Positions 34,756 through 45,460 of a stretch of 64,000 bases of DNA are shown piece after piece. Made by a program: the position numbers and the translations under genes. Every line of letters begins with the position of its first letter. Position 1 is the stretch's first letter. The notes beneath the pieces are model-generated. The model saw only the letters and a program-made list of their open reading frames with translations. It did not search any database and had not been told where the DNA came from. This DNA is from Sphingomonas rosea (GTDB lineage: Bacteria; Pseudomonadota; Alphaproteobacteria; Sphingomonadales; Sphingomonadaceae). Location of the stretch: contig NZ_BAABBR010000001.1 of the NCBI RefSeq assembly GCF_039538065.1, forward strand, positions 1,526,501 through 1,590,500. Reading direction: 5' to 3'.

Positions 34756-35853
34756 ATGCAGCGTTCGAGGGTACCGACGGCCGGTGAGCGCAGCGGCTTC
34801 ACCCTGTTCCTCGTCCTCATTACGGTCGCGCTGGGCTTCGTCGCCTGGCCCTTTGCCTCTGCGCTGCTGTGGGCGGTGCTCGCCGCGATCATGTTCCAGC
34901 CTCTGAACCGCTGGATGCTGGCGCGGCTGAACGGAGGCGCCAATCGCGCCGCCTTCGCGACCCTCTTCGTGATCCTGGTGGCGGTCATCGTTCCCGCCAT
35001 CGCCATCGGCAACGTCATCATCGGCCAGGCACTGCAAATCTATGAGGTGGTGAAGGCGGGGCAATTCGATGCCGCGCGCTATTTCGAGCAGGTCCAGGGG
35101 CGTCTGCCGGCCCGCCTGCAGCAGATCATCGAAGGTTCGGGCTACGGCAACTTCTCGGTCATCCAGGAACGGGTGACCGCCATCGTCCGCGACAGCCTGA
35201 CGGTGATCGCCAAGCAAGCGCTGCAGATCGGCGGCAACGCCTTCACCTCGCTGCTGGTGTTCGCGGTCGGGCTCTACGTCACCTATTTCCTGCTCCGCGA
35301 CGGCGAGCGCATCGGCGCCAGGGTCAAGGAGACGCTGCCGCTCGACGCGCGCTCGGCCGACGAGCTGTCGAGCAGCTTCGTCTCGATCATCCGCGCGACG
35401 ATCAAGGGATCGGTGGTTGTGGGGCTGGTGCAGGGGATGCTCGGCACCATCACCTTCTGGATCGTCGGTTTCCCCTCGGCGGTGCTGCTCGGGGTCCTGA
35501 TGGCGATCGTCTCGCTCCTCCCCGCGGTGGGCCCCGCGCTCGTCTGGGCGCCGATCGCCGGCTACCTCCTGTTGACGGGCTCGATCTGGCAGGGGATCGT
35601 GGTGATCGTCTCGGGTGCGCTGGTGATCGGCATGGCCGACAACGTCTTGCGCCCGATCCTCGTCGGCCGTGACACCGGCATTCCCGACTGGCTGGTGCTC
35701 GTCACCACGCTTGGCGGAATCGCCGCCTTCGGGCTGAGCGGAGTCGTGGTCGGCCCGGTGGTCGGCGGCCTGTTCCTCGCCGGCTGGTCCATCTACCGCG
35801 AGGAGCGGCTGCGCGAGAAGGCGGAAGGGGAGGGCGAGCTCCGCCTCGGCTGA
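34756..35853 (+). CDS. AI-2E family transporter (PerM-like permease)
   Basis: 365 aa with about eight hydrophobic helices. Helices 1-2 (TLFLVLITVALGFVAWPF, LLWAVLAAIMFQPL), a third (FATLFVILVAVIVPAIAIG), a periplasmic or cytoplasmic amphipathic middle (80-150), then GGNAFTSLLVFAVGLYVTYFLLRDGERI and the family signature DNVLRPILVGRDTGIPDWLVL with GPVVGGLF near the end. The family includes AI-2 exporters and Na+/H+ antiporters, so the substrate is not known. The gene sits between the str and S10 operons, which are often adjacent, and it has its own upstream gap after the tuf terminator. Confidence 0.88.
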   Translation: MQRSRVPTAGERSGFTLFLVLITVALGFVAWPFASALLWAVLAAIMFQPLNRWMLARLNGGANRAAFATLFVILVAVIVPAIAIGNVIIGQALQIYEVVKAGQFDAARYFEQVQGRLPARLQQIIEGSGYGNFSVIQERVTAIVRDSLTVIAKQALQIGGNAFTSLLVFAVGLYVTYFLLRDGERIGARVKETLPLDARSADELSSSFVSIIRATIKGSVVVGLVQGMLGTITFWIVGFPSAVLLGVLMAIVSLLPAVGPALVWAPIAGYLLLTGSIWQGIVVIVSGALVIGMADNVLRPILVGRDTGIPDWLVLVTTLGGIAAFGLSGVVVGPVVGGLFLAGWSIYREERLREKAEGEGELRLG

Positions 35854-36103
35854 CCTCCGTCCGATTCGCGTGACGGTCAAACCGTTGGCGTCGTGTTTTC
35901 GCGGGTCGCGCAGCCGACACGGGGGTTGATCTCGACCCGGCCCCACTGTAGAGGCGCTCCACCGGCGGGGATTCGTCCCGGCCAACAAGTTTCAGCGTTG
36001 GGGTCTCGCCGACCCGGGTAACCGGGGCCAGTCGGCTGCGGCCTCATTGTTTTTGCGGACTGGCAACAGTTCGTGCGGCTCTTTGCAATCGGTAGTGGAA
36101 CCC

Positions 36104-36415
<312 letters not shown>

Positions 36416-36420
36416 GGGCC

Positions 36421-36624
36421 ACGGCGTGGCGGTTGAATCGCTCTAGCGATCCTGCTGCGCCAACGAGTTAGGGATACCGCGGGAGGCCTCGAAAGAGGTT
36501 GCCCGGCCTGCGTCCCCCGCTTCCTGTTTCGGCAGGAATAGCCCAGGCGGGGCCGACGCATTTCATTCACGGGCTGCATGCTCCCTCGGGTAACCGGCGG
36601 AGCCTCTGTGAGGAGTGCTAGATC
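36421..36624 (+). promoter_or_regulatory. Structured spacer/leader between rpsJ and rplC
   Basis: A ~200-base non-coding gap inside an operon whose other gaps are under 30 bases. It holds a small stem with a GAAA loop (36487-36498) and a nested three-part hairpin: 36510-36514 with 36555-36559, 36515-36520 with 36547-36552, and 36523-36526 with 36533-36536. Such a gap is a likely place for ribosomal-protein feedback or an internal promoter; neither is shown. Confidence 0.5.
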
Positions 36625-37374
36625 ATGCGCACTGGCGTGATCGCCAAGAAGGTTGGAATGACCCGCCTGTTTCAGGCGGACGGACGTCACGTCCCCGTGA
36701 CGGTTCTCCAGCTCGAAGGCGTCCAGGTGGTCGGCCGCCGCGACGGCGAGACGGATGGCTATATCGCCGTCCAGCTCGGCGCCGGCAAGGCCAAGGCCAA
36801 GAATGTCAACAAGCCGCAGCGCGGCGCCTTCGGCAAGGCCGAAGTGGAGCTCAAGGCGAAGGTCGTCGAGTTCCGGGTCGCCGAGGACGCGCTCCTCGAC
36901 GTCGGTTCGGAAATCTCGGCGGATCACTTCGTCGAAGGCCAGATGGTCGATATCTCGGGTGTCACCCAGGGTAAGGGCTTCGCCGGCGCCATGAAGCGCT
37001 GGGGCTTCGGTGGTCTTCGCGCCACCCACGGCGTCTCGGTCTCGCACCGCTCGCACGGCTCGACGGGTAACCGCCAGGATCCGGGTCGCGTCTTCAAGAA
37101 CAAGAAGATGGCCGGCCACATGGGCGCCCGCAACCGCACGCAGCAGAACCTCGAGATCGTCCGCACGGACGTCGAGCGCGGCCTGCTGTTCGTGAAGGGC
37201 TCGGTGCCCGGTCACAAGGGCAGCTGGCTGACCGTCAAGGACGCGGTCAAGCTCGCCCGCAACGAGAATGCGCCGTATCCGGCCGGTCTTCGCACCGCCG
37301 CTGCGGCTCCCCAGAACAACGACGCTCAGGTGACGGACAATGCGCCGGCCGCCGACGAGAGCACGGAAGGCTAA
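36625..37374 (+). CDS. rplC: 50S ribosomal protein L3
   Basis: 249 aa starting [20 protein letters not shown], with GTGAGGAG upstream. The signature [28 protein letters not shown] is complete. The C-terminus carries ~30 extra acidic and Ala-rich residues (from [11 protein letters not shown] to DESTEG) beyond the usual ~210, as in many alphaproteobacteria. L3 starts 50S assembly near the peptidyl transferase centre. Confidence 0.98.
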   Translation: MRTGVIAKKVGMTRLFQADGRHVPVTVLQLEGVQVVGRRDGETDGYIAVQLGAGKAKAKNVNKPQRGAFGKAEVELKAKVVEFRVAEDALLDVGSEISADHFVEGQMVDISGVTQGKGFAGAMKRWGFGGLRATHGVSVSHRSHGSTGNRQDPGRVFKNKKMAGHMGARNRTQQNLEIVRTDVERGLLFVKGSVPGHKGSWLTVKDAVKLARNENAPYPAGLRTAAAAPQNNDAQVTDNAPAADESTEG

Positions 37375-37377
37375 GCG

Positions 37378-38004
37378 ATGAAGGTCGAAGTCAAGACCCT
37401 CGACGCCGCTGGAAGTGGCAATGTCGAGCTCAATGACGCCGTGTTCGGTGTCGAGCCGCGTGCCGACATCCTGCACCGCGTCGTCACCTGGCAGCTTGCC
37501 AATCGTCGCGGGATGGCTCGCGCCGCCCGCGAGCGGTCGGACGTTGCCCGCACCGGCAAGAAGTTCGGTCGCCAGAAGGGCGGCGGTACCGCCCGTCACG
37601 GCGATCGCCGCGCCCCGATCTTCATCGGCGGCGGCAAGGCCCACGGCCCGCGTGCCCGCCTGTTCACGCTGTCGCTGAACAAGAAGGTCCGTGCGCTCGG
37701 TCTCAAGATGGCGCTGTCGAGCAAGGCGCAGGGCGGTCAGCTGATCGTTCTCGACAACCTCGACGTCGCCGAAGGCAAGACCAAGGCGCTGGTCGAGAAG
37801 CTGGGCAAGCTCGGCTTCGGCAAGACCGCGCTGGTGATCGACGGTGACGCGCTGAACGTGAGCTTCGCCCACGCGTCGTCGAACCTCGTCGGTGTCAACC
37901 TGCTGCCGGCCGTCGGCGCCAACGTCTACGACATCATGCGCCACGAGACCCTGGTCCTGACCAAGGCCGCGGTCGAGAAGCTGGAGGCCCGGTTCAATGG
38001 CTAA
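37378..38004 (+). CDS. rplD: 50S ribosomal protein L4
   Basis: 208 aa ([20 protein letters not shown]). The exit-tunnel loop region [20 protein letters not shown] is conserved. Starts 3 bases after rplC; its end overlaps rplW by 8 bases. In gammaproteobacteria L4 represses the S10 operon; whether it does so here is not known. Confidence 0.98.
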   Translation: MKVEVKTLDAAGSGNVELNDAVFGVEPRADILHRVVTWQLANRRGMARAARERSDVARTGKKFGRQKGGGTARHGDRRAPIFIGGGKAHGPRARLFTLSLNKKVRALGLKMALSSKAQGGQLIVLDNLDVAEGKTKALVEKLGKLGFGKTALVIDGDALNVSFAHASSNLVGVNLLPAVGANVYDIMRHETLVLTKAAVEKLEARFNG

Positions 38005-38317
38005 GAAGCCGACCACCGAGGCGGTCGATATCCGCCATTACGACGTGATCCGTGCGCCGCACATCACCGAGAAGTCGACCCTGCTCTCCGAGCATAATGC
38101 GGTTGTCTTCAAGGTTGCCGGCGACGCCAGCAAGCCGGAGATCAAGGCTGCGGTGGAAGCGCTGTTCAACCGCAAGGTTGCGAGCGTCAACACGCTGGTC
38201 ACCAAGGGCAAGACCAAGCGCTGGAAGGGCCAAGCCTACCAGCGTTCGGACGAGAAGAAGGCGATCGTGACCCTGGCCCCGGGCCAGGACCCGATCGACG
38301 TCACGAGCGGGATCTAA
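37997..38317 (+). CDS. rplW: 50S ribosomal protein L23
   Basis: 106 aa. [23 protein letters not shown] and [17 protein letters not shown] are the family motifs. It lies at the tunnel exit and docks trigger factor and SRP. It overlaps the end of rplD. Confidence 0.97.
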   Translation: MAKKPTTEAVDIRHYDVIRAPHITEKSTLLSEHNAVVFKVAGDASKPEIKAAVEALFNRKVASVNTLVTKGKTKRWKGQAYQRSDEKKAIVTLAPGQDPIDVTSGI

Positions 38318-38323
38318 GGACCG

Positions 38324-39166
38324 ATGGCACTCAAAGCATATAAGCCGACGAGCCCGGCCCGCCGTGGCCTGATCCTCGTCGACAAGAGCGCGCTCTGGAA
38401 GGGTAAGCCCGTCAAGGCGCTGACCGAAGGCAAGCGCAAGACCGGTGGCCGCAACAACAAGGGCCATGTGACCAGCCGCGGCATCGCGGGTGGCCACAAG
38501 CAGAAGTACCGGATCATCGACTTCAAGCGTCGCAACTGGGACGTCTCGGCTACCGTCGAGCGGCTCGAGTACGACCCCAACCGGTCGGCGTTCATCGCGC
38601 TCATCACCTACGAGGGTGAAGGCGGCGAGCAGGCGTACATCCTCGCGCCGCAGCGCCTCGCGCCGGGCGACAAGGTCGTCGCCGGCAAGAAGGTCGACGT
38701 GAAGCCGGGCAATGCGATGGAGATCGGCCAGATGCCGGTCGGCACCATCGTCCACAATGTCGAGCTCAAGCCCGGCAAGGGTGGCCAGATCGCCCGCGCC
38801 GCCGGCACCTATGTGCAGGTCGTGGGCCGCGACAAGGGCATGGTCATCGTTCGCCTCAACTCGGGCGAGCAGCGCTATGTCCGCTCGGACTGCATGGCGA
38901 CCGTTGGCGCGGTGTCGAACCCCGACAACGGCAACCAGACGCTGGCCAAGGCGGGTCGTACCCGCTGGCTCGGCAAGCGTCCGCTGACCCGCGGCGTCGC
39001 CAAGAACCCGGTCGACCACCCGCACGGCGGTGGTGAGGGCCGTACCTCGGGCGGCCGTCACCCGGTCACCCCGTGGGGCAAGCCGACCAAGGGTGCCCGC
39101 ACCCGTCACAACAAGGCAACGGACAAGTTCATCATCCGTAGCCGTCACGCCAAGAAGAAGGGCTAA
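38324..39166 (+). CDS. rplB: 50S ribosomal protein L2
   Basis: 280 aa, near the usual 273-278. [19 protein letters not shown] and the C-terminal [20 protein letters not shown], with the conserved His important for peptidyl transfer, are present. It starts 6 bases after rplW. Confidence 0.98.
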   Translation: MALKAYKPTSPARRGLILVDKSALWKGKPVKALTEGKRKTGGRNNKGHVTSRGIAGGHKQKYRIIDFKRRNWDVSATVERLEYDPNRSAFIALITYEGEGGEQAYILAPQRLAPGDKVVAGKKVDVKPGNAMEIGQMPVGTIVHNVELKPGKGGQIARAAGTYVQVVGRDKGMVIVRLNSGEQRYVRSDCMATVGAVSNPDNGNQTLAKAGRTRWLGKRPLTRGVAKNPVDHPHGGGEGRTSGGRHPVTPWGKPTKGARTRHNKATDKFIIRSRHAKKKG

Positions 39167-39169
39167 GAG

Positions 39170-39445
39170 ATGGCTCGTTCCGTCTGGAAGGGTCCCTTCG
39201 TGGAGCTGTCGCTCCTGAAGAAGGCCGAAACCGCTCAGGACGCCGGCGCCCGCGCGCCGATTAAGACCTGGTCGCGCCGCTCCACCATCCTGCCGCAGTT
39301 CGTCGGCCTGACCTTCAATGTCTACAACGGCCGCAAGTTCGTGCCGGTGTCGGTCAACGAGGACATGGTCGGCATGAAGCTCGGCGAGTTCGCTCCGACC
39401 CGGTACTTCCCGGGTCACGCGGCCGACAAGAAGGGCAAGCGCTAA
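39170..39445 (+). CDS. rpsS: 30S ribosomal protein S19
   Basis: 91 aa. [43 protein letters not shown] and [20 protein letters not shown] match the family. It binds 16S rRNA with S13 in the head. It ends in an overlap with the rplV start (TAATG). Confidence 0.98.
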   Translation: MARSVWKGPFVELSLLKKAETAQDAGARAPIKTWSRRSTILPQFVGLTFNVYNGRKFVPVSVNEDMVGMKLGEFAPTRYFPGHAADKKGKR

Positions 39446-39828
39446 TGGGCAAGGTTGCAGCACCCCGCAAGGTGGGCGACAAGGAAGCGCTCGCCGTCGG
39501 CAACACGATCCGTGGCTCGGCGCGCAAGCTGAACCTGGTGGCGCAGCTCATCCGTGGCCGCAAGGTCGAGGAAGCGCTGAACATCCTGAAGTTCAGCACG
39601 AAGGGCATGAGCGAGGACGTCTACAAGGTCCTGGCTTCGGCCGTCGCCAATGCCGAAAACAACCACAACCTCGATGTCGACGCGCTCGTCGTTCACGAGG
39701 CCAGTGTCGGCAAGTCGATCTCGATGAAGCGTTTCGCGACCCGCGCCCGCGGCCGCTCGAGCCGCATCGTCAAGCCGTTCAGCCGCATCCGCGTCGTCGT
39801 GCGCGAGCGTGAGCAGGAAGAAGCCTAA
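39445..39828 (+). CDS. rplV: 50S ribosomal protein L22
   Basis: 127 aa. [20 protein letters not shown] and the beta-hairpin end [20 protein letters not shown], which lines the exit tunnel near the macrolide site, are present. Start overlaps the rpsS stop; the end overlaps rpsC. Confidence 0.97.
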   Translation: MGKVAAPRKVGDKEALAVGNTIRGSARKLNLVAQLIRGRKVEEALNILKFSTKGMSEDVYKVLASAVANAENNHNLDVDALVVHEASVGKSISMKRFATRARGRSSRIVKPFSRIRVVVREREQEEA

Positions 39829-40541
39829 TGGGTCAGAAGAGCAATCCGATCGGGCTTCGGCTTCAGATCAACCGCACTTGGGACAGCCGCTGGTTCGCCG
39901 AGGGCCAGGACTATGGCCGTCTGCTGCTCGAGGATCTCAAGATCCGCAACTTCATTATGAAGACGCTGCCGCAGGCCGCGATCTCCAAGGTGGTGATCGA
40001 GCGTCCGGCCAAGCTGTGCCGCGTGTCCATCTATGCTGCGCGCCCCGGCGTGATCATCGGCAAGAAGGGCACCGACATCGACAAGCTGAAGAAGACCCTG
40101 TCGAAGATGACGGGTTCGGAAGTCAGCCTGAACATTGTCGAAATCCGCAAGCCGGAAGTCGATGCGCGTCTCGTGGCGCAGGGCATCGCCGACCAGCTCG
40201 AGCGTCGTATCGCTTTCCGTCGCGCCATGAAGCGCGCGGTGCAGTCGGCGCTTCGCCTCGGCGCGGAAGGCATTCGTATCGAGTGCGGCGGTCGTCTCGG
40301 CGGTGCCGAAATCGCCCGCTCGGAGCGTTATCGTGAAGGGCGCGTGCCGCTCCATACGCTGCGCGGCAACGTCGATTACGCCGAGGCCCAGGCGCACACC
40401 GCTTACGGCGTGTGCGGCGTGAAGGTCTGGGTGTTCAAGGGCGAGATCCTCGGTCACGACCCGCTCGCGCAGGACCGCCTGATGATGGAAGCGCAGACTT
40501 CCGGCGTCCGCCCCGCGCGTGACGACGACCGGCGCCGGTAA
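39828..40541 (+). CDS. rpsC: 30S ribosomal protein S3
   Basis: 237 aa. [20 protein letters not shown], the KH domain [16 protein letters not shown] and the C-terminal [16 protein letters not shown] are conserved. The ~15-residue basic and acidic C-terminal tail ([13 protein letters not shown]) is typical. It helps form the mRNA entry helicase. Confidence 0.98.
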   Translation: MGQKSNPIGLRLQINRTWDSRWFAEGQDYGRLLLEDLKIRNFIMKTLPQAAISKVVIERPAKLCRVSIYAARPGVIIGKKGTDIDKLKKTLSKMTGSEVSLNIVEIRKPEVDARLVAQGIADQLERRIAFRRAMKRAVQSALRLGAEGIRIECGGRLGGAEIARSERYREGRVPLHTLRGNVDYAEAQAHTAYGVCGVKVWVFKGEILGHDPLAQDRLMMEAQTSGVRPARDDDRRR

Positions 40542-40553
40542 GGAACAGAAACA

Positions 40554-40985
40554 ATGTTGCAGCCCAAGCGCACCAAGTTCCGCAAGGCCTTCAAGGGCCG
40601 CATCCATGGCAATGCCAAGGGTGGCACCGAACTCAACTTCGGCGCCTTCGGCCTCAAGGCCATGGAGCCGGAGCGGATCACCGCCCGCCAGATCGAAGCG
40701 GCTCGCCGCGCGATCACCCGTCACATCAAGCGCCAGGGGCGCTTGTGGATCCGGATCTTCCCGGACGTGCCCGTGTCGAGCAAGCCTGCCGAAGTCCGCA
40801 TGGGCTCGGGTAAGGGTTCGCCCGAATTCTGGGTCGCCCGCGTCAAGCCCGGCCGCATCCTGTTCGAGCTGGACGGTGTTCCGGGCCCGATCGCCAAGAC
40901 CGCTTTCGAGCGGGCGGCGGAAAAGCTCCCCATCAAGGTCAAGGTGGTTGCCCGCCTTGGCGAAACCCTGATCGAGGCCGACTAA
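40554..40985 (+). CDS. rplP: 50S ribosomal protein L16
   Basis: 143 aa. [40 protein letters not shown] and [15 protein letters not shown] match. It supports the A-site tRNA on the 50S. 12 bases after rpsC with AAGGAACAG upstream of the ATG. Confidence 0.97.
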   Translation: MLQPKRTKFRKAFKGRIHGNAKGGTELNFGAFGLKAMEPERITARQIEAARRAITRHIKRQGRLWIRIFPDVPVSSKPAEVRMGSGKGSPEFWVARVKPGRILFELDGVPGPIAKTAFERAAEKLPIKVKVVARLGETLIEAD

Positions 40986-40988
40986 GCC

Positions 40989-41198
40989 ATGGCGAAGCGA
41001 GAAGACATGTCGGTGAAGACCGACGACCAGCTGGCGACGCAGCTCTCCGAGCTGAAGCGCGAGCAGTTCAACCTGCGCTTCCAGGCGGCGACGAACCAGC
41101 TGGAGAAGCCGAGCCGCGTGCGTGAAGTCCGCCGGACCATCGCCCGCATCAAGACCCTGCAAGGCCAGCGCTCCAAGAGCGCGCCGGCGCAGGGCTGA
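40989..41198 (+). CDS. rpmC: 50S ribosomal protein L29
   Basis: 69 aa. [21 protein letters not shown] and [21 protein letters not shown] segments (here [18 protein letters not shown]) identify it. It sits at the tunnel exit beside L23. Confidence 0.95.
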   Translation: MAKREDMSVKTDDQLATQLSELKREQFNLRFQAATNQLEKPSRVREVRRTIARIKTLQGQRSKSAPAQG

Positions 41199-41210
41199 GG
41201 AGAGTAACAG

Positions 41211-41486
41211 ATGCCTAAGCGCGTCCTCACCGGCACCGTGGTGTCCGACAAGGGTGACAAGACCGTGGTGGTCCGTGTCGAGCGGCGGGTTAAGCACCCG
41301 CTGTACGGCAAGATCATCAAGCTGTCGAAGAAGTACCATGCCCACGACGAGGCAAATGCCTATTCGGTGGGTCAGCAGGTTCGCATTGAAGAATGCGCGC
41401 CGGTTTCGAAGCTCAAGACCTGGACCGTTGCCGGACTGGTTGGTGAGGCGAAGGCCTCCGACCTGGCCGAAGCGGCCAACGTCTGA
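41211..41486 (+). CDS. rpsQ: 30S ribosomal protein S17
   Basis: 91 aa. [34 protein letters not shown] in short pieces and the [13 protein letters not shown] signature are present. An Ala/Glu-rich tail ([14 protein letters not shown]) extends beyond the E. coli protein. AGGAGAG lies before the ATG. Confidence 0.96.
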   Translation: MPKRVLTGTVVSDKGDKTVVVRVERRVKHPLYGKIIKLSKKYHAHDEANAYSVGQQVRIEECAPVSKLKTWTVAGLVGEAKASDLAEAANV

Positions 41487-41515
41487 GCGGCTCTGGTCAA
41501 GGATAGGATAGAACC

Positions 41516-41884
41516 ATGATCCAGATGCAGTCCAACCTCGACGTCGCCGACAACAGCGGTGCCAAGCGCGTCATGTGCATCAAGGTGCTCGGCGGGTCCA
41601 AGCGCCGTGTCGCCGGCGTCGGCGACATCATCGTCGTTTCCGTCAAGGAAGCTGCGCCGAAGGGCCGCGTGAAGAAGGGTGACGTGCACCGCGCCGTCAT
41701 CGTTCGCACCGCCAAGGACATCCGCCGTCCCGACGGTTCGGTGATCCGCTTCGACAGCAATGCCGCCGTGCTGGTCAACAAGAACGAGGAGCCGATCGGC
41801 ACCCGTATCTTCGGGCCGGTGGTGCGCGAACTGCGCGCCAAGAAGCACATGAAGATCATCAGCCTTGCGCCGGAGGTGCTGTAA
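41516..41884 (+). CDS. rplN: 50S ribosomal protein L14
   Basis: 122 aa, exact family length. [36 protein letters not shown] and [19 protein letters not shown] are diagnostic. It begins the spc operon part; the stop overlaps the rplX start. Confidence 0.98.
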   Translation: MIQMQSNLDVADNSGAKRVMCIKVLGGSKRRVAGVGDIIVVSVKEAAPKGRVKKGDVHRAVIVRTAKDIRRPDGSVIRFDSNAAVLVNKNEEPIGTRIFGPVVRELRAKKHMKIISLAPEVL

Positions 41885-42204
41885 TGGCCGCCGCGAAGAT
41901 CAAGAAGGGCGACAAGGTCGTCGTCCTGTCGGGCAAGGACAAGGGGAAGACCGGTGAGGTCGTCCGCTCCATGCCCAAGGAACAGAAGGTCGTGGTGAGC
42001 GGCGTCAATGTCGCCACCCGCCACAAGAAGCCGACCCAGGCAGCCCCGCAGGGCGGCCTGGAGCGCAAGGAAGCGCCGCTGCACATCAGCAAGGTCGCGA
42101 TCGCGGATCCGAAGACCGGCGCGGCCACCCGCGTCCGCTTCGAGGAGCGTGACGGCAAGAAGGTGCGCGTGGCCGTGAAGTCCGGGGAGCTGATCAATGG
42201 CTGA
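41884..42204 (+). CDS. rplX: 50S ribosomal protein L24
   Basis: 106 aa with a KOW motif ([20 protein letters not shown]) and the end [19 protein letters not shown]. It starts 50S assembly. It overlaps the start of rplE by 8 bases. Confidence 0.97.
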   Translation: MAAAKIKKGDKVVVLSGKDKGKTGEVVRSMPKEQKVVVSGVNVATRHKKPTQAAPQGGLERKEAPLHISKVAIADPKTGAATRVRFEERDGKKVRVAVKSGELING

Positions 42205-42784
42205 GCAGGCCAGCTACACGCCGCGTCTCAAGGCGGATTACGACAATCGCATCGCCAAGGCGATGACCGAGAAGTTCGGGTACAAGAACTCGATGGAAGT
42301 TCCGCGCCTGGACAAGATCGTCATCAACATGGGCGTCGGCGAAGCCACCCAGGACAAGAAAAAGGTCGAAGCGGCCGCTGCCGAAATGCAGCTGATCGCC
42401 GGTCAGAAGCCGGTGATCACCAAGGCCAAGACCTCGATCGCGCAGTTCAAGCTGCGTGAGGGCATGCCGATCGGTTGCAAGGTCACCCTTCGCCGTGAGC
42501 GCATGTACGAGTTCCTCGACCGTCTCGTGACCATCGCCCTTCCCCGCGTCCGCGACTTCCGCGGCCTCAACCCGAAGAGCTTCGATGGTCGCGGCAATTA
42601 CGCGATGGGTCTCAAAGAACAGATCGTGTTCCCCGAGATCGAATATGACCGGATCGAAAAGGTCCGCGGCATGGACATCATCGTCACCACCACGGCGAAG
42701 ACCGACGAGGAAGCGCGCGAGCTGCTGCGCCTCTTCAACTTCCCGTTCCCCGCAGACGCTGAACAGCAAAAGGCTGCCGCGTAA
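42197..42784 (+). CDS. rplE: 50S ribosomal protein L5
   Basis: 195 aa. [20 protein letters not shown] and [20 protein letters not shown] are the family signatures. It binds 5S rRNA. The C-terminal tail ([13 protein letters not shown]) is slightly longer than usual. Confidence 0.98.
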   Translation: MAEQASYTPRLKADYDNRIAKAMTEKFGYKNSMEVPRLDKIVINMGVGEATQDKKKVEAAAAEMQLIAGQKPVITKAKTSIAQFKLREGMPIGCKVTLRRERMYEFLDRLVTIALPRVRDFRGLNPKSFDGRGNYAMGLKEQIVFPEIEYDRIEKVRGMDIIVTTTAKTDEEARELLRLFNFPFPADAEQQKAAA

Positions 42785-42805
42785 GCGGTTAGGAGAACTT
42801 AAGTC

Positions 42806-43111
42806 ATGGCGAAACTGAGTTCCATCAACAAGAACGAGCGTCGCAAGAAGCTCGTCGAGAAGCAGGCGGCCAAGTACGCCAAGCTCAAGGCTATCGCGAA
42901 CGACGAGAGCCTCGACGAGACCGAGCGTTTGATCGCACGTCTGAAGATGGCGGAGCTGCCCCGTAACGGCAATCCGACCCGTATCCGCAATCGGTGCGAG
43001 CTGACGGGCCGGTCCCGCGCTTATTACCGCAAGTTCCGTCTCTCGCGCGTGATGCTTCGCGAATTGGGCAACAAGGGCCTGATTCCGGGTCTCACCAAGT
43101 CGAGCTGGTAA
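42806..43111 (+). CDS. rpsN: 30S ribosomal protein S14
   Basis: 101 aa, the long zinc-free type: only one Cys ([16 protein letters not shown]) and the N-terminal [20 protein letters not shown]. It is an S30 head protein. TTAGGAGA precedes the ATG. Confidence 0.97.
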   Translation: MAKLSSINKNERRKKLVEKQAAKYAKLKAIANDESLDETERLIARLKMAELPRNGNPTRIRNRCELTGRSRAYYRKFRLSRVMLRELGNKGLIPGLTKSSW

Positions 43112-43121
43112 GGGTCACAAG

Positions 43122-43517
43122 ATGGCGATGACCGATCCCCTGGGTGATATGCTCACCCGCATCCGCAACGGCCAGCAGGCGAAGAAGGACAGCGTCCTGA
43201 CGCCGGCTTCCAAGCTGCGTGCCCACGTCCTCGACGTGCTCCAGCGCGAAGGCTACATCCGCGGCTACTCGGAAGAGGAGCTGGCGGGCCAGAAGGGCCT
43301 GCGGATTGAACTGAAGTATTTCGAAGGCCAGCCGGCGATCCAGCATCTGGCGCGCGTCTCGAAGCCCGGTCGCCGGGTCTATTCGGGTGCTCGCGAGCTG
43401 CCGCGGGTCCGCAACGGCCTTGGCATGACCATCGTCTCGACGCCGCGCGGCGTGCTTTCGGATGCGGAAGCGCGTGAGCAGAACGTCGGCGGCGAAGTGC
43501 TGGCGGAGGTGTTCTAA
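43122..43517 (+). CDS. rpsH: 30S ribosomal protein S8
   Basis: 131 aa. [20 protein letters not shown] and [19 protein letters not shown], ending [16 protein letters not shown]. It binds 16S helix 21 and represses the spc operon in other bacteria. Confidence 0.98.
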   Translation: MAMTDPLGDMLTRIRNGQQAKKDSVLTPASKLRAHVLDVLQREGYIRGYSEEELAGQKGLRIELKYFEGQPAIQHLARVSKPGRRVYSGARELPRVRNGLGMTIVSTPRGVLSDAEAREQNVGGEVLAEVF

Positions 43518-43518
43518 G

Positions 43519-44055
43519 ATGTCCCGTATCGGCAAGAAGCCGGTCCCGGTTCCGGCCGGGGTCACGGCCTCGCTCGAGGGCCAGACCCTCAGCGTCAAAG
43601 GCCCCAAGGGCACCCTTTCGATGACCGTGCTCGACGAGCTGGTCCGCACCTCGATCGAGGACGGCCAGATCAGCGTGCAGCCGGTCAATGACAGCCAGCG
43701 TTCGCGCGCGGCGTGGGGCATGCAGCGCACCAACGTGCTGAACCTCGTCACCGGCGTGACCGAGGGCTTCACCAAGGTGCTCGAGATCACCGGCGTTGGC
43801 TATCGCGCCGCGGCCCAGGGCAAGAACCTGAAGCTGCAGCTCGGCTACAGCCACGACGTCAACTACGCGATCCCGGAAGGCATCGACGTCAAGACTCCCG
43901 ACCCCAACACGGTCGAGATCTCGGGCATCGACAAGCAGAAGGTCGGCCAGGTGGCCGCCGAGATCCGTCGCTGGCGCAAGCCCGAGCCGTACAAGGGCAA
44001 GGGCATCAAGTACCGCGGCGAGTTCATCTTCCGCAAGGAAGGGAAGAAGAAGTAA
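43519..44055 (+). CDS. rplF: 50S ribosomal protein L6
   Basis: 178 aa from ATG 43519 ([15 protein letters not shown]), one base after the rpsH stop region; the frame is open earlier without meaning. [20 protein letters not shown] and [20 protein letters not shown] are diagnostic. Confidence 0.97.
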   Translation: MSRIGKKPVPVPAGVTASLEGQTLSVKGPKGTLSMTVLDELVRTSIEDGQISVQPVNDSQRSRAAWGMQRTNVLNLVTGVTEGFTKVLEITGVGYRAAAQGKNLKLQLGYSHDVNYAIPEGIDVKTPDPNTVEISGIDKQKVGQVAAEIRRWRKPEPYKGKGIKYRGEFIFRKEGKKK

Positions 44056-44408
44056 TGGCCAAGCTCTCCCTCTTCGATCGCCGCCGGCGCCGCGTGCGCA
44101 CGGCGCTCAAGGCCCGCGCCTCGGGCAAGCCGCGGCTTTCGGTGCACCGCTCGGGTCGTCACATCTACGCCCAGGTCATCGACGACGCCGCTGGCCGGAC
44201 CGTCGTCTCGGCCTCGACGCTCGACAAGGACCTGCGCGGCAAGACCAACGCCACGACCGAGGGCGCCAAGCTCGTCGGCAAGACGCTGGCCGAGCGCGCC
44301 AAGGCTGCCGGTGTGGACCGGGTCGTGTTCGACCGCGGTGGCTTCCTGTTCCATGGCCGGGTCAAGGCCCTGGCCGATGCCGCCCGTGAGGGCGGTCTGG
44401 AGTTCTAA
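44055..44408 (+). CDS. rplR: 50S ribosomal protein L18
   Basis: 117 aa ([20 protein letters not shown]). [18 protein letters not shown] and [20 protein letters not shown] match. It binds 5S rRNA. Both ends overlap neighbours (TAATG). Confidence 0.97.
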   Translation: MAKLSLFDRRRRRVRTALKARASGKPRLSVHRSGRHIYAQVIDDAAGRTVVSASTLDKDLRGKTNATTEGAKLVGKTLAERAKAAGVDRVVFDRGGFLFHGRVKALADAAREGGLEF

Positions 44409-45163
44409 TGATGGCTGACGAGACTGAAACCCAGACCCCGGCGGTCACCCCGGACGCGCCGGTCGCGGCCGAGACGGCGGATGCCGGTCAGCCGAGCCAG
44501 GACAATCGCGGTCCGCGCGGCGCCCGTGGCGGCCGTGGCGGTGGCGGCGGTCGCGACAATCGCGGCGGCGGCAACCGTGGCCGTCGTGACGATCGCCGCG
44601 GCGGTCGTGGCCAGGAAGACGATGGCGGCGAAGAGCTGATCGAGAAGCTGGTTCACATCAACCGCGTCTCGAAGACGGTGAAGGGCGGCAAGCGCTTCGG
44701 CTTCGCGGCGCTGGTCGTGGTCGGTGACGGCAAGGGTCGTGCGGGCTTCGGCCACGGCAAGGCCCGTGAGGTTCCGGAAGCCATCAGCAAGGCGACCGCG
44801 GCGGCCAAGAAGGCCATGATCCGCGTTCCGCTGCGCGATGGTCGCACGCTGCACCATGACGGCAAGGGCCACTTCGGCGCCGGCAAGGTGAACCTGCGCG
44901 CGGCTCCGGCCGGTACCGGGATCATCGCGGGTGGCCCGATGCGTGCCATCTTCGAGAGCCTCGGCGTGGCCGACGTGGTGACCAAGTCGGTCGGCACCTC
45001 GAACCCGTACAACATGATCCGCGCCACCTTCGAGGCGCTCAAGGATCAGACCAGCCCCCGTTCGGTGGCGCAGCGTCGCGGCAAAAAGGTCGCCGACCTG
45101 CTCGGCCGCGGTGGCGTGAGCCAGGCGGAGGCCGAGGCCACCGCTGACAGCATCACGGAGTAA
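44408..45163 (+). CDS. rpsE: 30S ribosomal protein S5 with long Gly/Arg-rich N-terminal extension
   Basis: 251 aa (or 250 from the second ATG), against about 167 in E. coli. The first ~80 residues are an extension: acidic/Ala/Pro-rich, then RGG-like repeats ([28 protein letters not shown]). The normal S5 double-stranded RNA-binding domain follows ([40 protein letters not shown]) and the C-terminal [19 protein letters not shown]. It governs decoding accuracy on the 30S. The extension, which I recall as frequent in sphingomonads, could bind RNA; its job is unknown. Confidence 0.96.
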   Translation: MMADETETQTPAVTPDAPVAAETADAGQPSQDNRGPRGARGGRGGGGGRDNRGGGNRGRRDDRRGGRGQEDDGGEELIEKLVHINRVSKTVKGGKRFGFAALVVVGDGKGRAGFGHGKAREVPEAISKATAAAKKAMIRVPLRDGRTLHHDGKGHFGAGKVNLRAAPAGTGIIAGGPMRAIFESLGVADVVTKSVGTSNPYNMIRATFEALKDQTSPRSVAQRRGKKVADLLGRGGVSQAEAEATADSITE

Positions 45164-45168
45164 CAGAC

Positions 45169-45345
45169 GTGGCGACCATCAAGATCACCCAGACGGGTTC
45201 GCCGATCCGCCGCGACAAGACCCAGCGCGCGACGCTGGTCGGTCTCGGCCTGAACAAGATGCATCGCACCGTGGAAGTGGAGGACACCCCCGAGGTGCTC
45301 GGCCAGATCCGCAAGGTGCAGCATCTGGTGAACGTCGAAAAGTAA
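45169..45345 (+). CDS. rpmD: 50S ribosomal protein L30
   Basis: 58 aa from a GTG ([19 protein letters not shown]). [20 protein letters not shown] and [12 protein letters not shown] identify it. The start is unusual (GTG), only 5 bases after rpsE, with a weak ribosome site, so translational coupling to rpsE is likely. Confidence 0.95.
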   Translation: MATIKITQTGSPIRRDKTQRATLVGLGLNKMHRTVEVEDTPEVLGQIRKVQHLVNVEK

Positions 45346-45353
45346 GTTGGCTT

Positions 45354-45379
45354 CGAGCCCCTGTTCGTGCAGGGGCTCG
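45354..45379 (+). other. 10-bp stem-loop between rpmD and rplO
   Basis: CGAGCCCCTG (45354-45363) pairs perfectly with 45370-45379 around TTCGTG, followed by TTTCCATTTC. It begins 8 bases after the L30 stop. It resembles a weak intrinsic terminator or an RNA-processing hairpin inside the spc operon; rplO, 80 bases on, would then need readthrough or its own promoter. Confidence 0.65.
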
Positions 45380-45460
45380 TTTCCATTTCAAACCAAGTGA
45401 CTGGCCTCCTGCCCCGGCAGGGGGCCAGATGCGCGACCAAAGCGAAAGCGAGTGCACAAC

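Noticed and set aside
33345..35021. Long minus-strand frame opposite tuf
   Set aside because: Antisense shadow of EF-Tu spanning the str terminator, with no family similarity.
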